A stretch of DNA of 64,000 bases from positions 95,291,867 through 95,355,866 of the forward strand of contig NC_084760.1 in the NCBI RefSeq assembly GCF_028858725.1, written 5' to 3'. The stretch comes from Colius striatus. Lineage: Eukaryota; Chordata; Aves; Coliiformes; Coliidae. A program made the position numbers and the translations under genes. Shown piece by piece: positions 39,901 through 49,400 of the stretch (position 1 is its first letter; each line of letters opens with the position of its first letter). The notes below the pieces were generated by a model. That model was given only the letters and a program-made list of their open reading frames with translations. It had not been told where the DNA came from and searched no databases.

Positions 39901-40729
39901 GGATGCACAGCAGTCGACCTGCTCTGTCACATCACCTTTTTGATTAAGGTGAGACGTGTCATGAAGTAACATACCTCGCTCCTTCAAGGAAGGCTTCTTC
40001 CATGGAGGTTATACGAAAGATAAACGATTTTACACAGTCAGCGCTTTTGTCACTAGCCCTCCTCCCTTTTTCTTTTTGTTTAAAAAAAAAATATTAATGC
40101 AATCCCCAGGGCCGCTTCCCCCACCAACACGTGAAATTTGCTTCGCTAAGCGCCATCCTACGATGCTCCTCTGAGGGGAGCGGCGTCCCTCCACCCCGGG
40201 GAACACGTGGACATGCCCCAAGTACCGTGAGGAGGTTCCGCGGCCGAACCCCGTGGAGCTCCGATCCCTTCCACGGGACTGTTACCCCATTAGCTTTCCC
40301 CGCTCCCCCTCCGAGACGCCGCGCCTCCGCTCCCCGGCCTGCCGGGCCACGCCGACCCCCGCCACATGGCGCCGGGAGGGCGGGGTGAAGCCGAGCGGGC
40401 CGCGGCCACGCGTCGGGGCTGCTCGGGGCGCCGCCGACCCCATCCCCGCCGGCCCTTTCCCACAGCGTATCCCCCCGCCTCCTCTCACCCCCTGCCCGTA
40501 CCTTGCTGGGGGGCGGGCGTCCCCCCGGCGGGGCCCAGGCCAGGCACGTACAGGCAGCGCTGAGATGGGCGGAGGGCACGTATTCGTGCTGCAAGCGGCT
40601 GTTAGCCGTCTCCCACACTCGCAGCCGCCCATCTGAACCGGAGATGGCGAAGAAACGCCGGTCGCGGGGGGAGAAAGCGCAAAGGGCCCGCGCCGCCGCC
40701 GCCTCCCCGCCGCACGCTGCCGCCGCCAT
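18921..40729 (-). CDS. WDR43: WDR43 (UTP5), WD-repeat nucleolar protein, complete in 18 coding exons
   Basis: WDR43 is the vertebrate Utp5, a t-UTP/small-subunit processome component needed for pre-rRNA transcription and early processing in the nucleolus. Coding exons, 5' to 3' on the minus strand: 40502-40729, 36373-36507, 34436-34557, 31544-31664, 30258-30397, 29641-29743, 28531-28595, 27974-28145, 27408-27494, 25164-25295, 24556-24693, 23650-23736, 22225-22256, 21405-21468, 20412-20525, 19895-19964, 19138-19193, 18921-19040. All introns are GT-AG and all phases agree, giving 661 residues (human about 677). N-terminal WD repeats include [21 protein letters not shown] and [21 protein letters not shown] basic [10 protein letters not shown] stretch near residue 430 precedes the Utp12-type helical domain (about 435-580). 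The end is a strongly acidic tail ([26 protein letters not shown]). The start ATG has a good Kozak context (G at -3 and +4). Exon 15 uses an unusual CAAG acceptor. Four introns carry snoRNA-like genes. CR1 copies lie in introns 2, 3, 9 and 16. Confidence 0.96.
19313..19412 (-). repeat. CR1 3'-end fragment in WDR43 intron 16
   Basis: About 100 bases of CR1 3' terminus in reverse orientation. It shows GAATCATAGAATCGTAGAAT, AGAAGGGACCTTTAGAGATC and ATCTAGTCCAAACCCCCTGC. It lies in the same orientation as the host transcript. Confidence 0.93.
22378..22409. repeat. Perfect 16-bp tandem duplication in a WDR43 intron
   Basis: The unit GCCAGGATAAACCATT occurs twice in direct succession with no mismatch. 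It lies in the intron between exons 12 and 13 and looks like a recent local duplication. Confidence 0.9.
26096..26404 (+). repeat. CR1 3'-end copy in WDR43 intron 9, antisense to the gene
   Basis: A 5'-truncated CR1 in plus orientation. It runs from a GTTTACAAATATCTAAATGG segment through AACTATTTCACTGTGAGGGA and GAGCCCTGGCATGGGCTGCC to the GGGGGTTGGACTAGATGATC tail and a TATTCTATGAAA terminus. It lies antisense to WDR43. Confidence 0.94.
26547..26631 (-). ncRNA. SNORD53: C/D-box snoRNA, SNORD53-like, in WDR43 intron 9
   Basis: Read on the minus strand this is a complete box C/D architecture of 85 nt. A perfect 7-bp terminal stem (GGCATGC/GCATGCC) closes box C (GTGATGA; TGATGA at 26,617-26,622) and box D (CTGA, 26,554-26,557). 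Internal D' (CTGA) and C' (TGAAGA) are present. The 13 bases before box D, ending CTTGGCTGT, can pair with 28S rRNA around ACAGCCAAGGGAA with one G-U pair. By the box D plus five rule this selects the C in ACAG[C]C, about C3848 in human numbering from memory. A second element, TGGTTTCGCT, pairs with the rRNA just upstream (AGCGAAACCA) but stands 5 nt away from D', so it looks like a helper duplex. Human WDR43 introns host SNORD53 and SNORD92, which supports the call. Confidence 0.82.
30055..30140 (-). ncRNA. C/D-box snoRNA-like, diverged SNORD92-type copy, in WDR43 intron 5
   Basis: Box C (GTGATGA), D' (CTGA in AACTGATTG), a C'-like TGAAGAT, and box D (CTGA, 30,060-30,063) are all present. 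A short terminal ATGC/GCAT stem closes them. The body aligns with the copy at 31.31-31.40 kb, but both antisense elements are changed. The D element reads GGCTATGT where the related copy has GGCTGTGT, which puts a mismatch at the fourth base before box D. The upstream pair CC has become TT, so it can only form G-U pairs. The D'-side helper element has also lost its match to 28S. It is either decaying or retargeted. The boxes themselves are intact. Confidence 0.68.
31311..31396 (-). ncRNA. SNORD92: C/D-box snoRNA, SNORD92-like, in WDR43 intron 4
   Basis: Minus-strand reading gives box C (GTGATGATA; TGATGA at 31,384-31,389), D' (CTGA after CAACTTA), and box D (CTGA, 31,316-31,319), closed by a short TGCT/AGCA stem. 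The antisense element CCTTGGCTGTG pairs for 11 bases with 28S rRNA CACAGCCAAGG, offset by two bases from the SNORD53-type copies. It therefore selects the A in CAC[A]GCC, about A3846 in human numbering from memory. A 10-base element CTGTGGTTTC on the D' side can pair with the adjacent rRNA GAAACCACAG. Human WDR43 hosts SNORD92, which targets this neighbourhood. Confidence 0.8.
32740..33700 (+). repeat. Old, strongly diverged CR1 LINE in WDR43 intron 3
   Basis: Degraded CR1 ORF2 in plus orientation, antisense to WDR43. A relic of the reverse transcriptase region can still be read ([19 protein letters not shown] near 32,795). Later segments resemble the CR1 3' half: 'gggatatagtggagtaaatc', 'cagtggaaggccacaaaggc', 'ctagagcacataatgcaaga' and 'cttcagaagagaaggctaga'. 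Many indels and stops are present. It is much older than the copies with clean 3' tails. Confidence 0.7.
33933..34015 (-). ncRNA. SNORD53: C/D-box snoRNA, SNORD53-like, in WDR43 intron 3
   Basis: Read on the minus strand: terminal stem GCCTTGC/GCAGGC (imperfect), box C (GTGATGATA; TGATGA at 34,001-34,006), D' (CTGA in ACTACTGATG), a weaker C' (TGGTGAC), and box D (CTGA, 33,939-33,942). The element before box D, CCACTTGGCTGT, matches 28S rRNA ACAGCCAAG and, after one mismatch, continues with GGAAC. By the plus five rule it selects the same C as the copy in intron 9. The helper element TGGTTTCGCT is identical to that copy. It lies closest to the 5' end of the host transcript. Confidence 0.82.
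35258..35472 (+). repeat. CR1 3'-end copy in WDR43 intron 2, antisense to the gene
   Basis: A 5'-truncated, well conserved CR1 tail. It shows TCCACTTAAATATAAG, GTGAGGGAGCCCTGGCACAG, TGCCCAGGGAGGGTGTGGAG, a run of G near 35,416, GGTCCCTTCCAACCCCTACC and a CATTCTATGATAG terminus. Confidence 0.95.
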
Positions 40730-41420
40730 GGCGCTCCTCGCCCGGCCCCTCCGCGCCGGCGCACGCACCGCCCGCGTGCTCCCCGCGCGCGCCTGCGTCG
40801 CCCTCTGCCGTCATCGGCCCGCGCGGCGCAGGCGCGCGGCGGCGGCGTCCTCCGCCCGTTCCCGCTGGGGCTGCCATGAGGGCCTGGCGCGCCCTGCGGC
40901 GGGCAGCCTCCTCCGACCTCTCCTCCGGCCATGGGCCGGCCCCCGGCGGGAGGCCGCGGAGGCGAGCGTGGGAGGCGTCGCTGTCGCCTCTGGAGCGGGT
41001 GAGGCGCCTGCTGCCGCCGGAGGAAGCGGAGGCGGTGGGCCGGTGCGCGGCGGCCTCTCGGTCACCCTCTGAGAGGGAGAAGGAGATGGGGATGGAGATG
41101 GAGGCGGAGGAGGTGGCGGCCGACCTTCAGGCGCCTCTCGAAGCGACGGGAGCGCGCCCCGGGCCGTTCCGCGCCGGGGAGCTGGCGCTGGCGGAGATGC
41201 GGCGGAAGCACAACGCGACGCTGAAGCAGATGTGCTGGCTGGCGGCGGGGTCGGCGCTGACCACCCCCGGCGGCGTGCTGCCCCACCGCGACATCATCGG
41301 GCAGCTGCCCGGGCAGGTGCTGCGCGCCTCGGCCGGGGCGCGGTTGCTGCTGAGGCGGCCCTCGCTGGAGGAGTACGTGCTGCTGATGCCGCGGGGGCCC
41401 ACCATCGCGTACCCCAAGGT
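40160..41420. promoter_or_regulatory. CpG island shared by WDR43 and TRMT61B
   Basis: A dense run of CpG dinucleotides covers WDR43 exon 1 and the start of intron 1, the gap between the genes, and TRMT61B exon 1. Sequence on either side drops back to AT-rich composition. Confidence 0.9.
40730..40875. promoter_or_regulatory. Bidirectional promoter core between WDR43 and TRMT61B
   Basis: Only 146 bases separate the two divergent start codons (40,729 minus, 40,876 plus). Transcription start sites and both 5' UTRs must lie here, or one transcript must begin inside the other gene's first exon. It is very GC-rich and no TATA box is visible. The same head-to-head arrangement exists in human. Confidence 0.85.
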
Positions 41421-44400
41421 ACTGGCATTTCAGCGGGCTGGCCGCTCACGGGACGAATCTCACCCTCAGCTTCCAAAAATAACAACGTGCCGTGTTTATC
41501 TCACCTGCAGGATATAAATGCTATTTTAATGATGACGGATGTCCACCCGGGAGACACCGTTTTGGAAACTGGAAGTGGGTCTGGCGCTATGAGCTTGTTT
41601 CTGTCAAGGGCAGGTGAGAACCTGGTTTTAGAAAACCTAGAAGCAGTGCAGTTCCCATATCACATGTTGCCTTTCTTTTAACAAATACTTACACTCAGTT
41701 CTTAAAAGTTTTGCTGCAGTTCACGTGTTTGTATATGGTTCGTTGACTTAAAGGAGGAATACATCTGTGCCAGAGCTAGCACAGGGACTGCAGACCATTC
41801 TGACTATTTCAAGGGCACTAGTACAAAGGGTTACTTATGAAAGACCCTGTAGAAAGCTGAGTTTCAGCCATTGTTATTGTTGGTTTTGGATTAACCATAC
41901 TAGACTTTCTCTGGTCTCATGCCTTTCTCAGTTGACTTTTCCTTATCTTGATGAACGATGTGAATAATCAGGTTGCTGAGTACCAGTGAAAGTGCTTATT
42001 TGTACACAGGCTCTTTATTTTTTCATGTTGCAGCTAGCCTGATTTGATGTAGGCCTCAGTGCTCTTACAGGTAGAGAGCCTTTGCACTCAGCAATGTGCA
42101 TGAGGGTAAGACCTCACCCCTAAACTTCATCTCATCCGTAGGCATCCTGTTAGTGGAATGCATTTCAGAGTAATTTGATTTATGAGTTTCTGGTAGAACA
42201 ACTTACTTAAGGAAATAAAACAAAACCTCCACCATTATTTGCCCTGATTGTTTTTGCACACACATGAAAAAATAAAGCATCATTTGAATTTGTTTTTCAA
42301 ATTCTTTTCTTAAGTACTTCTGCTATTGCAGAATACTGTCCTCTGCAATATTAAAGCACTTTTGAGGGTAGAGACTGGAACCTCGTCGTGGAATCACCTT
42401 TAACTGAAGCAGCAGAAAAGCACAAGTTGTGTATCATGAAGGCTTATGTTCCAAGTCAGTGTTGGTGGGCACCCCACCATCAGAGTAAGTGAGTACTTGT
42501 GGGTACCAGCAGTGGTCACTGAACCTGGACTGGAAAATGTGATGCATGCAAACTTGATGTACTATAAAAGTCAGTGTCAAAAAGTAGGAAGTTTCTTGAA
42601 TGGGCAGAAGGAGTAAGACTGACCCCCAGTGTGAACAATTTTAGTCTTCCAGTATTTCTAAACTGATAATTTTGAGTTAATAAGGAGCTGATCCTGATAT
42701 TCTGCATCCAGTTAAGGTGATCCAAAGCGACACTGCTAAAACCTTCCCTCCTATGTTGGCTCTGGCTTCTGATCCAGAGTAAGCTAGAGCCCAGAGAGAC
42801 TGTCAGGAAACCCATTCCTTCATGTATTCAGTTTTTCTGAATGGATTTGCTGAACAAATAGGTGAGGGGCACAGCCTTGGGACTCTGACTTAAAACAGCT
42901 TAAAAAGGCACAGAACCTCACTGGCTGCTGATGGCTGAAAGCTGCCTTTGCCCAGTGAAAAGGCATGAGGAGAAAGAGATGCTAATGCTGCGACAGGAAA
43001 ACTAGAGCAATACAAAGATAGAGTGATATAGCAATGCACGCCATACTGTCTGCATCCAGGCAACACTTCTGTGGTGATGAACATTGTGTATTGCCTCTAA
43101 ATTTTAGTATAGTAAACTTAAAAATTTATTGCAGTTACAGAAAAATAGTGCAAGCCTATGTAAGTCAGAGCGCACCTGAAAACTTGTCTACGAGACTGAG
43201 ATCAGTTAGTAGCCTTGGGAGTTTTCTTAGCCTTACCCCTGCTCTTTTGTTTGTCTTCAGTGGGGCCCAGAGGACGTGTTATAAGCTATGAAGTCAGGGA
43301 GGATCATCATAATTTAGCTAAGAAGAATTACAAGAACTGGCGTGCTGCGTGGGAAATCGGACATACAGAAGAGTGGCCAGATAACGTGGATTTTATTCTT
43401 AAAGACATTTCAGCAGCTGCTGTGGATATGAAATCTGTAACACTTGATGCAGTAAGTCCAAAAAAATCTCACCATTTGACATATATCTTTTCTGCATAAA
43501 GTAAAACTTCTAGCACTCAACACCTGCAGTGGGATTCCCCTATCTGATTTAAAATGAGAAAAAACAATCAGATCATCAGTGGAAGAAAGGTTGTGATTTT
43601 CCCTTTTTTTTGACAGATTACAAGTGTTTGTAGGGTTTCAGCTACAGGGTCCCAAATGAAAGAGCAACATGGCTGTAGTAGAGAAATAATACAAATTAAT
43701 CACTGCTGTCTTGTGAGCAAAGACAAACTTTCTTGTATTTTGGAGAATTCTGTATCTTACGGCATATATTTCAAACATTACATTTAAGAAAAAAATGCAC
43801 AAGCTTATTAAAAATACAAAGATGTGAACACTTTGCTATCAGCTATATAGAATGCACAATGTAAGTAGGGCCAGTAAGAAGTGCTCTCGCTTGCTCTCCT
43901 GTCCTACTTTTCATATCGAGATATTGTGAAGGAAGTTGTGCTTGGCAACACAGTCACACATTAACCACTCTTCATGTAAAGCAGACAAATGACTTGCGGT
44001 AACGCTTTAAACAAACAACTGTGTTGAACTGTTTGGACAAAGAGATAAAATACATAGCATAAAAATACCATTTTTTAAAACTTTAACATAATCTGCAGAT
44101 AGGAAGGTTCACAGTTTGAATACTTTTCTAGCCAAAGATGACTAAATTGCCAAAACCAATTTTCTAAATCTTGAAACATACTTAAAGTTGGACATTGAGG
44201 GTGTAGTGTGATCTTTTAATGAAAACCATGCACTTTAACATGCGGGGTTTTTACATTTGAAAATTAGATATCCAAAGGTGCTACCAGTTTAGACTTCCAA
44301 AAGCTTTTGTTAATGTTAATGTCAATGTTATGACATTTAATTAGGAGAAGGTTTAACATTAGCACAGGGCTTTTGTGTTGGTGAAACCCTACTTGCTGGT

Positions 44401-46253
44401 TTTGTTTCGTGTGCGGACCTCAGGTTTCTCTAAGGCTTTGAGAGGTAGGAACAACACTGGTTTGTGATCATGTACTGCTGTTGTATGCATTCATTTTCCA
44501 TATATAAACATTGCATTTCCAAGCATCATTGCTATGGAAAAAAACTGATAGATAAATAGTAATATTTACTGGAAAAACATGTATGTCTTGCAGGTCATAC
44601 TGGATATGCTTGACCCTCAGTCTGCTCTGCCTGTTGTACGTCAAAGTCTGAAACAGGGTGGTGTGTGTGCTGTGTATTTAGCAAAGTAGGTATTTACATC
44701 TGGCACTTACATTTATTCAGGCCTCACCTAACATTGTTACACAATCAAACATCTTTTCATTAATGCTGGATATAAATTTTAAATGTTAAACACAACATTT
44801 TTTTCACCCCCATGTGATGTGCTTTGTAGGGATTTGCGAGCAGTATAAATTACTCTTGGCCAAATCCTTTGGCCTTTGGAAACGCTCTCATTATGGTCAG
44901 TAGAAGTTTGCACTTAAAGACATCCTCAAAATATCTGTACTATTTTCCATTTCAATAGGCAGTTTGCTAGCTCCTTTACCCTAGAACTGAAGGACTCAAA
45001 GGTAAAGAAAGTGAGGAAGGCAGTAGAATTGATACTAACAGCATGCGATTTGAGTTTCCAAAATACTACTTTATCCTCTGCATTTCTTCAAAAGCATCAC
45101 ACAGGTTGTTGACCTTTTAGACAGAATAAGGACCTGCAAGCTCCCTTTTGTGTGTGAAAGGATCCTCGAGGTGACCCATCGAAAATGGATGGTGCTCCCT
45201 GCTAAACCTAAGAATTGCAAAACAAGCGAAATGGTGGAAAATCAAGAAAACATTGAAGAACCACCTCAAAAGCAATATGAAGAAATCCACATTCAGGATC
45301 AAGTAGTTCTTAAAGAAAATGAATACAATGGTAAGAACATTATTGCTGATGAGATGTCCTGTTACTGCAATTTGATAATCCAAGGATACAATGAAGGCAA
45401 AGCTTGTAGGAAGAGGTCAGCTGAGATTGTTGTGAAGAATAGACACCCTAGATCTAGTCAGGTTTGAAACATTAAATGTTAATGGTTATTTAACTTTAAA
45501 TATCTCATTAAAGATCCAGGCTAAATAGAAAATAATTTGCAATCTGCAAATAATGCATCACTGCTTGTCTACTACTGTTTTTCTAATTTTTATTTTTTAA
45601 TAAAATTCAGCCCTCTATACTTGTTCTGTAGCCGCTTTCAAGGACCCTGATGGACTTAAGGTTTCTACAGAAGAAATGTTATCACTGTGCTCTGTTCTGG
45701 CGTATTTTTTTTTCTGAAGAAGCGAAAGAAGATGTCTCATACTAGCATAGACTTCCAAAATCTATAATAGAGCAAAGAGGTTGGAATGTACTGATAGGTT
45801 ACAACAAAGTACTTTAACATAAGCAAAAGGAAAGTTAAAATATGTCAGGAAAAAGTAATCCAGGTGCATTGGCAGCTTTAGTTTGCAGGTGTGTTTCTAA
45901 CTCTTTGGAAATAATTAAAAACATTTTCTTGTCACAGAATCACTTTCTGACAGTGCTGAACCGTACTGGTCGGTGCCTTATGTTGCCAGACCGGCTTGTT
46001 GGCAGGAGGCTCATTCAGGTGAGACACTTGGAAAATTCTGATTTTTTTTAACTGAAATGTTTAGTGGTGGTTTATTTTCAAAAATAGTATTTTTCTGTAC
46101 TAGTCTTTGACATATTGTGTCATGAAATCATAAAACTTGTAGTAATAAATTAGTCATTGTATGTTGAAATACTGAAGTAATAACCTGTTTTGTTTTCAAT
46201 TAGCATTCCTTACACAGCTGAGGAAGTTTCAACCACTGTTCTCTGGACACTAA
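40876..46253 (+). CDS. TRMT61B: TRMT61B, mitochondrial m1A methyltransferase, complete in 7 coding exons
   Basis: TRMT61B is the SAM-dependent enzyme that makes 1-methyladenosine at position 58 of mitochondrial tRNAs and in mitochondrial 16S rRNA. Coding exons: 40876-41418, 41511-41613, 43261-43451, 44594-44685, 45095-45330, 45938-46018, 46204-46253. All introns are GT-AG and phases agree, giving 431 residues (human about 477). The start has G at -3. The N-terminus ([14 protein letters not shown]) is arginine-rich, as expected for a mitochondrial presequence. Residues about 55-95 are low-complexity and poorly conserved. The catalytic fold carries SAM motif I ([21 protein letters not shown], joined across exons 2 and 3), the acidic motif II ([15 protein letters not shown]), and the motif IV region [10 protein letters not shown]. 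The C-terminus has [13 protein letters not shown] and then AFLTQLRK, matching the human end. Exon 5 begins after TTCAAAAG rather than the nearby ACACAG, because only the former keeps the conserved NITQ. Confidence 0.95.
46071..46076 (-). terminator. Candidate SPDYA polyadenylation signal
   Basis: An AATAAA hexamer on the minus strand, 422 bases past the SPDYA stop. It lies inside the last intron of TRMT61B, so use of this site would make the two transcripts overlap antisense. I saw no canonical hexamer nearer to the stop. Confidence 0.45.
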
Positions 46254-46288
46254 CAAGATTGTCCTTGCTAATTTAAGTACTGTATCCT

Positions 46289-46294
46289 AATAAA
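46289..46294 (+). terminator. TRMT61B polyadenylation signal
   Basis: AATAAA lies 36 bases after the TRMT61B stop codon, within CCTAATAAAAAG. It implies a very short 3' UTR that ends before the SPDYA stop codon at 46,498. Confidence 0.75.
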
Positions 46295-46497
46295 AAGTTA
46301 CAAGGGAGCTGCTACATTTTGCAAGTTGTGTAACTTTTAAGTAGTGACTGCTTTGAGTTTTACTGCATTCAAAGTTTGAAAGCCCACCTACTATTTGAAG
46401 GGAAATGTTTTAACAATTGTCAAGTATGGTGGTGTGATGCAAGGTGACAGGTTGTTCTGCAAAGCACTGTGTCTGTTTCTGTCTCATCAGATGTGTT

Positions 46498-49400
46498 TCA
46501 TTCTTCATTGCTTGTAAACCATTCCATGGATTTGTCTTGCTTCAAGGTGCTTCGTGGTCTGCTTTTGCTGGATAGACTCTGGCAGCCTGCCAGAAAGGAG
46601 GATAAAAAAACTTAGGAAGAAGCTGATAGATCAAAGCCTGCACTTTAAAATGCAAGGCTTCTGGCTTCACTGGCTACCAACTGGTGGCTATCATTTTCTT
46701 TAGAATGATGTTCTTAAAGCACAGCTGTAAGAGAAACTGAAATTCAGTTTGTTCTCTTGATAAACTGTTTATTTCAAGAAAAGTTGTTGACATGTGCATA
46801 GCTTTGGTTCACTTCCAGCACCCCTGATGAAAGTTGCCAGCATATAAACCATTCTCCAATGGTCAAAATAAACACTTTTTTTTTTTCTGACTTTTGTCAG
46901 ACAGGAAAAGCAAGATCTGTGAGGTGGAAAAAGATTTAAAATTAAGTCTTTTAAGAATCTCGCCTAAGTCTCCACATAAGTACATGGTGATGGTTTAACA
47001 CATTAAATTTATTAAATGGTGTGTTGTAGACAGCTGACTTTTTCTCTATCTCAAGGAAGACCCAACTGCCAATGCTTTCAAAGTTGAGAGATCTCTTGAG
47101 AATCACAGCTACACCTGAAGCTGTCAAAAGCAGCAACAATCCTACTATAACAGCTAAAACTTGTATATCAGTGAGAACATATGCAAATAAAATCTAAAGC
47201 TATAAACATCTGTAACTCCGGATTAAATTAGTACTAAAAACTCTGCAGTGGTTAAGCCCATGAAAGTATCTGCAGAGCTGAGGCCTTATACTGCTCCTCC
47301 AGGACATTTACATCCCAAGTGTGTTCCAGTCTCAAATGAAACAAGGGTTTGCCCCTTGTTTGCTGTGTGTAAGGGAGGCTTCTCAGGCTCAGGATGCTGT
47401 TTTTTAATAGTTTCATATGCAAAGATTCAAGTACATAAAGTAATTTTCACAGTAAATTCACAATTGTATTGTTTTCTACTCACATCGCAGTCTCTAAATG
47501 AAACCTTGTCTAAACACTGGCAGCAATTGAGATACACTTAAAGAAAGGTGTGAATTGGGATTTAACATATGTCCAAGCTGATGACAGCAACTGAGGAACC
47601 TGCCCTTTCTAAAACTAGTGCTCTCAACAAGAGCAATTCACGATGCCCTCTTCTAACTCGAGTGAGATGGACCAGTATTTCTACTTTTTCTTCTAAGCAG
47701 TTCTAAGTGTTCCAAATAGGATTCTCAATTTAGTTATAAAGTAAGAATAGTAATAAATGCTTAAATAGATTGGCATACAACCCAAAGTCTACTGTAGTAA
47801 ATGAAAGTAGTTTGATGAGAATATAAAGTAGTTAGTACTTCCAGGACATTAAGATACAAGATGTGGAAATGAAGCCTGGGCAGTAAAAACAGAGTTCTGC
47901 CAAAGTTGCTGCACAGGTAATAGCAATGTCTGCTAACACAGATTTGAGTCTCATCATGCCAGGAAGGGCATGGGAGTCTTTACAGTATTCTGAAGGGCAA
48001 ATACAGCCTTATCTGCCTAAACTACTTGGAAATTATTTGCAATATCAAACCATACCTTGGGCTTTATGAAAAGGAGGGTCAACAAGCATTTTTTCAGTTG
48101 GAAAGGTGTCCTTCAAATTCTGGGATGAATGTAATTCTGTAGTCTCCAAACTGTCTGTAGATGAGGAAGATGATGATAATCCTAGTTGAACAAATCTTCC
48201 TTTCTTGCCACAGAGCAGACAGTCTGTGGGAGTAGCGCCAGGTCCTCGGGGCAGCTGTACTTGGTCACTGTAGTTTCTCACAGCTCCACTATGGTGCACA
48301 GAACGTTCTCGCTGCCACACGTAATGTGTTGGAGCAATAGCCATCACCTACCAGAACAGCCTTTGCATCAGACATCATCAAAATAAAGGGAAAACATACA
48401 GCTGAAAACAAGGGGACCAATTCACATGTGGCAGAGAGTTAATACTAGGTAGCTGAAATGGGCTGCCATGTTAAAAGTGTGTCATGAGGTTTTTTTAAAT
48501 GCAGTGAAAAACCTTTCTCTTAAGAAGTCAGATAAAATACTAATTTTGAAGGGACTAAAATTTCACCTGAGGAGCTGAGGTTTTTATTTGAAGGTTTTAC
48601 TTGTGTACAAACTTAAAATTTGTACAGTGAACATGCACAAAACCATTTCTAAAGTGAATGAAGTGAAAAAGTGAAAAAAAATGATAATTTTTAAATAAAA
48701 ATATTTGCATAAAGCAGAAAGATTCCAGCCAATATAAACTTCCCTTTGAACCATAGTGCATGGTAAAATATTTCTTTATCATAAGGCTGCAAAGAATGCA
48801 GAAGGATACAAAATGTTCATGGAGGATAAATGGGCCATTACATTTCAGCTGCATCTTTTCTTTCCCATGGCTTGTCAATGCACTTCATGAAAGAAATTAT
48901 TTGTACAGAGCTAGATTGTTAGCTGCTTTTAACTGTTGTCGTTTCAGCATCTACAATACTAAAACACTCCCTACCTCTTCACAGCAGCGTCTGCTTACAA
49001 TAGCCCTGTAGTCAATTCTACGCCATAGTTGATCTCTTAACTTTAAGAAATCAGGGAAGAGCTTTCTCCAGGCTTTTCCCAAAGCCCATGGGAAAATTTC
49101 ATACTTTGCTTCTTCATCATCTTCTTCAACCGTATTTGCCAGATACCTTCAAATATATATATATGTTTGTGTCTGTAAATGCTGTTAAGCAATCTTAAGT
49201 CACTACATGAGTATCACTGCTAGTACTAAAACACATTGAAGCAGTTCTTTTCCCCAATATTGTGAGAAAAACTGCTAATAAAATACAGCCTTCTCTCTGG
49301 TGTACAAGATTTCCTTCATCAGAAAGCTCCATATGTATCCTTTGAGTACCTAAGAACTTAATGTAAGCTATTACAAAAATTGTTTTACCCTAGAGTCTCC

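Noticed and set aside
40094-41072. Several long frames on both strands in the CpG island (for example 216 and 189 codons)
   Set aside because: They are shadows in GC-rich DNA of the true first exons of WDR43 and TRMT61B. They cross clear splice donors and lack conservation cues.
45100-45109. ACACAG as the acceptor of TRMT61B exon 5
   Set aside because: It gives a stop within a few codons. The AAAG acceptor six bases upstream of it keeps the conserved NITQ and phase.
45331-45467. Reading TRMT61B straight on to a stop at 45,465
   Set aside because: A consensus GTAAGA donor at 45,331 and in-phase downstream exons restore the conserved YVARP and AFLTQLRK ends, so the read-through is intron.
48045-48055. 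Ending SPDYA at the in-frame stop after HKAQGMV
   Set aside because: A GTATGG donor in correct phase joins an exon ending [12 protein letters not shown], which matches the human C-terminus.
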